Source of the DNA: Isoetes taiwanensis
Taxonomy: Eukaryota > Streptophyta > Lycopodiopsida > Isoetales > Isoetaceae
Direction: 5' to 3'
NCBI GenBank assembly: GCA_021234155.1
Contig: JAJEKV010000008.1
Location: forward strand, 9,326,445-9,390,444
DNA: 64,000 nt
Part shown: piece after piece, positions 57,075 through 64,000 of the stretch
Position numbering within the stretch: the stretch's first letter is position 1
Layout: each line of letters opens with the position of its first letter
Notes under the pieces: generated by a model
The model's input: the letters and a program-made list of their open reading frames with translations, nothing else
What the model was told of the DNA's origin: nothing
Databases searched by the model: none
Made by a program: the position numbers and the translations under genes

Positions 57075-58735
57075 ATGAGAATGAGAATGATTTTTTATCG
57101 TCCACTGAGGCCAATCGACCTATGGGACCCACAAGGAGCGCAGCAAACTTATTACTGTCCGGGTTAAAAAAACCCCTGCCCCGAAGGGTTTTCGAGGGAA
57201 AAACCGTGGCAGTAATAAGAATGCTGTCAAACTGTACAAGTATACATCAATGTATATATACATGTCAAGTGTGTGCCCGAGGACATAGCTGATCTCGCAT
57301 ATCCATAACCTCCTGAAGGTATGATCCCAGCATCCGTACGGATGCTGTGCTCAATGTCACATGTAACGGCTGGCCAGGCCTGACCAACTCAGCATAGCGT
57401 GTCCGAATTTGATCATATGTTGGGCAACTTTGAAGGGTATGAGATTCATCCTCAATGACTCCCATTTGGCAGCATTGACAGAGCCTGTCCTGGCGTGGCT
57501 CACCAATCCATCTGCCCGTCTCAATTCGAAGATGATGTGCCCCTGTGCGAATGGAGGCAATGAGTCTGCGCCTTTTCATGGGCAAGTGGGTATGCAGGTA
57601 GCATTGCGGGCCTCGTTCCAATGTGGGATTTATGTGGCGCTGGTAGTGTGCTGTCTTGACATGTTCAAGGGCATTGGCATCCCAAAGCTTGCTGAGGAAG
57701 CAAGCGTCAAGATATTGCCTCAAGCTATGGCGATCTGCCTCTGTTTGCACATGTATGCACCTGTGCTCCTGCACATTCCATCTAGCCAACCATTGAGCTC
57801 TCTTTTCCCTCCAGCAGGCCTTGAGGCGCTGCGGCCCCATTGCCATAATATGAGCTAGTTTAGGGAGACGAGCATCGTCCATATTGACCACCTTCTGAAA
57901 ATAGACAATGTGGCATCAAGGGCCGCCCTCTGAAGAGGCAAGAATCCTGTCTCCTGCAGTAGAATTTGATATGGGACTGTGGACTTCACCCCTAGTGCTC
58001 GTACTAAGAAGGCTTTACGACCTGCTCCAAGTCATTCCAAGTAGCAAGTGATACTCTCGGGCCCCATACTTCCACCCCGTATAAAAGGACAGTTCTACTA
58101 AGACCTTGAACAGGTGTGGATGATGGGCCCAATCATACAACTCAAACTCTATGACTATTATTTTGCATTGCATATAGTGCCTTCCACCGCTGCGGTCCAC
58201 TTTCGTGGCCGTATGGATGTGTCCCAAAGGATAGTAGAAGGAAACTCCACTCCCAAATACTTGTATGTGGATGCAACTTCCACATTCGGCCTTGGTAATC
58301 GAAGGGGGACCCTCGGTGACGTGAAGATGATATGAAAACCACCTTAGTCTTGGCCAGGTTGACGCGCATATCAGTCGCTTGGCAGAATGTGTCCAGGGCA
58401 TCGAGATGTCGTTGCATGTCTGCTGGTGTGTAAGCTAGGAGGTCCACATCATCCGCATATATTAACTGTCTGATGACCTGATAGAGAAGGTGAACTCCAT
58501 CGCCCCCATTATCAGCAAGCCAGCTCTCCAATTGATCAATGTAAAGCCCAAACAATGTTGGGGAGAGAGGGCAACCCTGACGAACTCCGATACTACTATC
58601 AAATGGTTGGCTTGTCTGCTGCAACCGACCCGAGCATCTTTCATATAGTTGTACACTGCATTCTGCAAATCTACAGGAACCCCTAGCTGTTGCAGTCTTG
58701 CCCATAGTTATTCCCGAGGCACAGTGTCAAAAGGG
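57075..58735 (-). mobile_element. LINE 3' half of the stem-loop family, nested in the LTR
   Basis: The minus-strand reverse transcriptase end reads SIGVRQGCPLSPTLFGLYID near 58590 and then catalytic IYADDVDLLAYTPADM near 58440. The C-terminal domain has HLPMKRRRLIASIRTGAHHL and CQCCQMGVIEDESHTLQSCP (about 57440-57500), with an intact 208-residue frame at 57265-57891. Other parts are frameshifted (about 57892-58141). The 3' end has a long stem (arms 57141-57160 and 57208-57226) around 'aacccttcggggc', then (cattct)n at 57078-57094. It is clearly closer to the 46.5 kb copy than to the others and is the best-preserved member here. The 5' end is truncated inside the reverse transcriptase. Confidence 0.92.
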
Positions 58736-58944
58736 AGTTGGGATAAATATAAGGACGTCATTCAAGTAAGGCTTATTAAGGGATACCTTTACCTTTTTAT
58801 AAAGGAAATGAATGTTATATAAGGAGGCAACTATGTAAGCATATGGAAGAGAGGGGAAGCTTGTTTCTATCCCAATTGAAGATCTAAGCCAAATCCCAAG
58901 CCTAGCCTATTCCTTAAATTTATGTTTTTGCTACAAAGGATTTG

Positions 58945-61900
58945 TTTTTTTTTTTTTTTGAAGGACTTGAGCCTTTATTATCCAGAGAAAGTTACAGAGT
59001 ACAATGGGGACTAATAACTCAGTGGAGAGAATGTCCACCAGAGCAAGACCACCCCACTCAAATACAACATCTAAACAATATGAAGAGCAAGCAAAAACTC
59101 ATAAGTAAGCATGAATCTGAAGATAGTGCTCCCAAATACGGCTCTTCACCTCATTAGCAATTGATGAGCACCTGAATGCTTTGACAATTCGTTGCTGGGC
59201 ATCAAGAAGGATCTGTGCATCTGAACAAGCAAGACCTTTGAAGATGAGAAGATTCCTTCTTTTCCAAATGGACCAAATGATCCATGCAGAAGCCAAATGA
59301 AACGCCCTTTTTGCCAAATTATCCCAACTCCTTGGATAGACTGCTAATAAACCTGCTGGCTATTCAAATTGCAATGAAAGAGGCCTTGAAGCCACAACCA
59401 AGCATGTCTGATATGTCTACATAGGAAGAAGCAATGTTCAATTGTCTCGTCCCTCTGTGCACATAAGGGACAAAGTGCAGATATCTCTGGACGAAATCTG
59501 TGCACCAGAATATTAACGCGCAGACAACGATGAGTGACTTGCCACCATAAAACAGATACTTTGGGATGGAGTAGTTTATCCCATACCCATTTCCATACTG
59601 CTTTCTGTCGATCCCTAGGAATGACCAAAGGCCACTTGGACGAAAAGGCAAGACGTCAGCATCAAGCAAGACCTTGTATATGGAATTCACCAACTTATCT
59701 GCTATGACACGCTCATGAACTACCCAAGGCTGGGGGTCACCCACTTGTGCTACTGGAGGAAGAATTGAAGACACCTTCTGCCAAATAGCTCGATCCCACC
59801 TTAAAAGGAGGAACTTAGCTCTAAACTCTTCCCATGTCAGCAACTGCCTTTGATTATTATACCAATCAGATATCATATGCACACCTGCTGCTCTCCATCG
59901 ACGCTGCGTCAATGGGTGGATTGAAGCTACCAGAGGACCACCGTCCAATGGAATCCACCAACAACTTGTAGTAGTGCTAGTGTGCGCAAGATGGTGAAAA
60001 TGAAACAGAGATTGTACAGTCTCCCATGAAACTAGCAATCCTCTAAGAAATGGGGACGCATTAGGGTATGCGGTCAGTGGATAAAACAGAGCCCAGGGAA
60101 AAAGTGGCCTAAGAGACCGAGACCCAAAAGAAATGCACATTTGCAAAGACTGAGAAACAAGGCGGGAACCCGGGGACTCATCCACATTATTCAAAATTCT
60201 CCAAATAAACTTAGAAATCATCACCTTGCTCTGCAAAAGAAAATTGATCATGCCAAGGCCGCCAAAATGCTTTGGCAACATGCACTTTTCCCAACTGACT
60301 TTGACAGCAGCACCCTCCTCTGTTTCCCCCCAGATGAAGTTCCTGACAACCCTGACGAGAAGTTGTATCTTTGACTGTGGAGCCAACATGAACGAAGCCA
60401 TATACACATGGGTGCTGCTTAAAACTGACTTAGCCACAACGATTCGTCCTGCCATGGAAAGCTTCGCTGTGGACCACCAGAAAAGGTGCTTTTCCAAGCC
60501 CTTAATCACTGCCTCCCACGCATCTTCTGATGAGATATGAACACCTACAGGGATACCAAGAAGTTTGATTGCTTTACCATGGGGAAGGATCTTCCATGGA
60601 TAGGCAGCTACACATGGTGGAACTGGAGAGTCCAATGCCCATAGTGCTGTACACTTCTACCAACCCACAAAAATACCAGATGCTAGGGAAAAAGAATCCA
60701 ATAAGGAAATGGCATTCTGCAAATTTTGCTCATCTGCCCTCAGAAAAAGGAAAGTGTCATCCGCATATTGATTACAGATCTCTTGCGACCCATTGTTCAT
60801 AGGAAGTCCATGCAAGATTCCCTCATGTGCGGCAAGAGAGAAGACCTGGGCAAGGATCTCTGCCACAACTGTAAATAATAATGGAGCTAAAGGGCAGCCC
60901 TGACGGATGCCACGACCGACCTGAAAGAATGCTGAGGGTTCCCCTTAGAAGAGAATAGAAGAGCGAGCAGAATAATGAAGCCTCATGACATCAGCTGTGA
61001 ATTGTGCACCAAAACCAAAGCGTAAGAGACATTTCTCTAAGAAGGCCCAGTCGACACTGTCATATGCTTTTGCAAAGTCCAGCTTTAAATATACAATTTC
61101 ATGGCCCTGAAGTCGAGCCCAGTAAATACCTTCATAGGCAGCAGCTACATTGTTTAATATGCATCGTCGTGGCAGAAATCCCAACTGTGTAGAGGATATG
61201 GAATCTGTAAGAATATCCCGAAGCTTTTGTGCATAAGCTTTGGCAAAAATCTTATACACAGAAGATAGTAAGGTGATAGGGCACCAGTCCGAAATTGTTG
61301 AAGGTTCCTTACACTTGGGAATAAGAGAAATGCAGCCCGAGTTAAGAATTTTGAGTAGACGCCTTTGCCTCTTGAAATCCTGAAATGCGTCGTACACATC
61401 ATCGTCAACCCAATCCCATAACTCCTGAAAGAACTCCACAGGAATACCATCAATTCCAGGACACTTTCCTTTCTTCAAAAGGAAGGTAGCATCTGCTAAA
61501 TCATTCACTGTAATCTCTGCTTCTAGAGTAGCTCTTTGTTCCTCATATGTAATAGGGTGTATCTTTGCTAGTAATGCCTCCTGAAAATATGATTGGAAGG
61601 GAAGACGACGAGAAGCAAAAAAGGAAGAAAAGTGGCCATGCAGAAAGAACTTAAGTTGCTGAGGATCAGAGATGAGAGGCCCATCTTGAACTTGGAGAGA
61701 CACCATCGCAGAAGCTTGTCTCCGAATTTTTGCAGCTCTAAAAAAGAAGCATGTGCAACGATCCCCCTCTTTGAACCATTGCAAGCCCGCTTTAACTCGA
61801 GCGTGATGAACTTGCTCAGCTTCCATCTGTCTAATGCTGGTCAAAATCTGCTTCTCCTGCTGGGCATCTGATGGTAGAACAGAGCTGCAAGCCATTAATT

Positions 61901-62565
61901 GTTGGTACAGAGCAATCAAAATCCCTCGATTAGCAGCAACTCGCTGACGACCCCAATTCTTAGCAAAAGACTTCACGGCAGCTAGAGCATCAACAATCCC
62001 AACCATTCCTTTCCTTCTCACAAATACAGAGGACCAGGTTTGCTTGCATCCATCTTTAAACTCCTCATCCTTCAAGTATGAAGTGTTTAACTTGAAATAA
62101 GTCTTGGTCCTGCTATGCGCCCCATCTTGAGAACAAGAGAAATACTGCGGATTGTGATCTGAAATAGAGCTGTCAAGCATGTTTTGGCGAGAGAAATGAT
62201 GCAAATATGTTGCTGCCAATGCATTATAGTAGCCCCTGTCATGACGTGCATATGCTCTACCAGCTCCAAGCCAGCCATTGCACCAAGTGAAGGTTCCATC
62301 GCCATCCACCTCTACTAGACCACAGTCATGCATCAAGCGCTGCCATTATTCACGTTCAAAGCCTTGGATGACTTCTGATCCTCTGCTGCACCGATCAACT
62401 TCCAACTCCACCATATTGAAGTCACCCACCAGCAACCATACAACATGAGCCCCCAGTCGAACTAGTTTGGATCTCAAAGCAGCCCAAAGTGCACCTCTCT
62501 GACGAGGTCTATTGTGCGCATACACATTCACTAGTCCCCACTCTTGTCCCTTATTGTAGTGGCTA
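58945..62565 (-). mobile_element. L1-clade LINE with poly(A) tail, nested in the LTR
   Basis: On the minus strand the order is an endonuclease piece (GLVNVYAHNRPRQRGALW, LLVGDFNMVELEVDRC, TFTWCN), reverse transcriptase (KGKCPGIDGIPVEFFQELWD, YLKLDFAKAYDSVDWAFLEK, GCPLAPLLF, QYADDTFLFL), AKLSMAGRIVVAKSVLSSTH and GGLGMINFLLQSKVMISKFI. A zf-RVT-like end follows (CPLCAQRDETIEHCFFLC, then IIWSIWKRRNLLIF). A 15-A tail (poly-T at 58945-58959) marks the 3' end. Three in-frame stops (TAA near 62343, TAA near 60945, TAG near 60657) and a frameshift near 59600 inactivate it. The 5' end is truncated within the endonuclease at about 62565, and no ORF1 is present. No target duplication was clear. The poly(A) tail and conserved RT type set it apart from the other LINEs in the window. 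Confidence 0.93.
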
Positions 62566-62720
62566 ACTTGCGTTATTTCCTTTCTTTGGAAGTCTCTTGC
62601 TCGAGGTCAACCCGGTTGGGTGGTGAGCTTACCTGGAAGGGTGGATTTATGCTTACTTGACTTGTTTCTTGACTATTGTTTTTGCAGTAGATCTTTGGAG
62701 ACTAGCTAATCGTATCAAAT

Positions 62721-62732
62721 TGGGATCAGAGC
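62721..62732 (+). promoter_or_regulatory. Primer-binding-site-like sequence of the nested LTR element
   Basis: tgggatcagagc differs by one base from the initiator-Met tRNA site tggtatcagagc at 10024-10035. It lies three bases after the LTR's CA end, the usual spacing. Confidence 0.7.
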
Positions 62733-63537
62733 ACAGTTCCGATTTCTCTTGGAGCCTGTGTGTTTTCATTTTGTTCATTTTGAGTGAACGAGTAAGAACT
62801 AGTCTAATTGCTCTATCAGATTTAAGGTATTGTCTGAATCTCGGCCAAAATCAAAGCTTGAAAGACGTGATAGGAAACAATGCTAGTTATGAGCCAGGCT
62901 TATGAAGAACTGATAAAATCATAGGTCACTTGGACCATGAAGTGGTTAATATGAAATAATTGCAGAGCATAACTTGGTATCGAAGTTTAATGAATATGGA
63001 AATGGGTCGTGCCATGGTCTCTCCCTAGGTTGTGATTCATTAGATCTTCATAAGTGTCCGCATTTCATTTGAAGCTATTGATAAACCATTTCAAGCCTTA
63101 GAACTTTCTATAATATTTCTGTGGGTATGTTGAAAGAAAAATCATTTGAGGATATGTTAGTAAAGCAACGTACCATTTAGTCATTGAATTCTCTAGGTTA
63201 TTAATGTGTAAGACATGAACCTATACTAGGTGATACATGCAATTATTGGTATAATCCAAAGAACCATACCATTTGGTTGGGTTTGCAGGTTCTAATGTCA
63301 TGATTGAGTTTTTTGCAGGACATAGAAATTGTCATGCAGGGAATTATTTTGGGAGATATTCTTACCTTCTTATTGGCACATGAGCAACCTAAGTTTTAGG
63401 CGTTTGTAGCTTTAACGTAAACGGATATTTGAGTTACATTTTCCTTAGGGAAATCCAAGGTGGAAGTATGAGGTGTTCTTTTCTTTGTATAATATATAGT
63501 AAGTCCTGAGACAACTAATATGTTTGCAGCATAATAG

Positions 63538-63757
63538 TTGGACTTGGAAAATTTTTAGTCTAAAGGGCTGGAGTTGGAAAATTTTTAGCCTAAAGGGTTG
63601 GACTTGAAAATTTTTACCCTAAAGGGCTGGACTTGGATAATTTTTAGCCTAAAGGGCTGGACTTGAAAATTTTTAGCCTAAAGGGCTGGACTTGAAAATT
63701 TTTAGCCTAAAGGGCTGGACTCAAAAATTTTTAGCCTAAAGGGCTGGACTTGACCAT
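63538..63757 (+). repeat. Minisatellite, 29-30-bp unit, about seven copies, inside the LTR element
   Basis: Units start (taaaggg) at 63561, 63591, 63620, 63650, 63679, 63708 and 63737, each reading 'ctaaagggctggacttg' followed by an A-rich and T-rich piece. Identity is high among the last four copies. The array lies in the coding-less internal region shortly before the purine tract. Confidence 0.9.
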
Positions 63758-63835
63758 TTCTGATTGTGCAGGTTGCAACCATGGACTTGGTTGTATTAAT
63801 TTGCCATATAATTCTTGATCGAGGACGATCAATCC

Positions 63836-63851
63836 CAAGAAGGGAAGAAAT
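63836..63851 (+). promoter_or_regulatory. Polypurine tract of the nested LTR element
   Basis: A purine run, aagaagggaagaaat, lies directly before the tgatatgg start of the right LTR. This is the expected plus-strand priming site. Confidence 0.75.
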
Positions 63852-64000
63852 TGATATGGTGGCGCTCGAGGGAGTGGTTGTCGGGAGCAAGAGTAGGAGA
63901 AAGAAAGCTGTAAATGTTTATGTTAACCATTGGACCCAAGTATCTTAGTGAATATACAATAAGTTAAGTTAGCAATTATCTTTAGCTAGACCATTGGTGG
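63852..64000 (+). repeat. Right LTR, start only
   Basis: It repeats 56780-56928 in direct orientation with few differences and continues past the window end, so its 3' border and any target duplication cannot be seen. Confidence 0.8.

Larger units (their letters stand above)
56780..64000 (+). mobile_element. Non-autonomous LTR retrotransposon with two LINEs nested in its left LTR (right end outside window)
   Basis: A sequence starting tgatatggtggcgct is present at 56780 and again, directly repeated, at 63852, where it runs off the window. About 146 compared bases differ by four substitutions and one 4-bp indel, so the insertion is young. A purine tract sits directly before the second copy. 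A primer-site-like tgggatcagagc follows a CA end at 62717. So 56780-62717 reads as the left LTR split by two minus-strand LINEs (57075-58735 and about 58945-62565), with about 655 bp of LTR proper. The internal part (62718-63851, 1.1 kb) encodes nothing recognisable, so the element depends on another for its proteins. It is coding-less rather than broken. The family (copia or gypsy) cannot be told. Confidence 0.78.

Noticed and set aside
1-64000. tRNA, rRNA, CRISPR arrays, riboswitches and prokaryotic operons
   Set aside because: Nothing with the needed motifs was seen on either strand. Intron-bearing plant genes make prokaryotic features implausible. A covariance-model scan would be needed to exclude a tRNA fully.

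Overview
The window looks like nuclear DNA of a land plant. It carries intron-rich host genes with plant relatives (a DRMY1-type MYB protein, an FHA/coiled-coil protein, an ankyrin protein, a plastid SUFD pseudogene) in long, retrotransposon-rich intergenic DNA. Several LINEs end in (TTCTA)n-like tails rather than poly(A). A fern or other seed-free plant fits best, but this is an inference. I saw no rRNA or tRNA genes and no CRISPR or prokaryotic features. All exon models were read by eye from frame continuity and GT/GC-AG borders.

Layout. 1-1755: piece of a decayed Ty1/copia element. 3098-4111 (minus): decayed gene for a CENH3-like histone H3 variant. 4112-9837: mostly featureless intergenic DNA. 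9838-14625: structurally complete, young Ty1/copia element with 186-bp LTRs and a 5-bp target duplication. 14626-20457: intergenic DNA with diverged direct repeats. 20458-23137 (plus): nine-exon ankyrin gene with a long charged coiled-coil tail. 23138-34380: repeats, LINE pieces and one long LINE (28300-31454). 34887-37643 (plus): DRMY1-like MYB gene. 38326-42845 (minus): 13-exon FHA/coiled-coil gene, tail-to-tail with the MYB gene. 42927-43670: Mutator-type MITE just upstream of the FHA start. 44930-45600 (minus): Pif1-like helicase remnant. 46465-49529 (minus): 5'-truncated LINE between about 44-bp direct repeats. 50604-51713 (minus): SUFD pseudogene. 51714-56779: intergenic DNA with a few unidentified coding-like stretches. 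56780 to the window end: an LTR element with no pol, whose left LTR was hit by two different LINEs.

How it works together. Three host genes look whole: the ankyrin, MYB and FHA genes. Two host pseudogenes (CENH3-like, SUFD) show that the surrounding DNA is a gene graveyard. Most other recognisable sequence is retroelement. The most interesting signals are the CENH3-like remnant, the nested non-autonomous LTR element, and a LINE family whose 3' ends share a long stem-loop followed by a short tandem-repeat tail.
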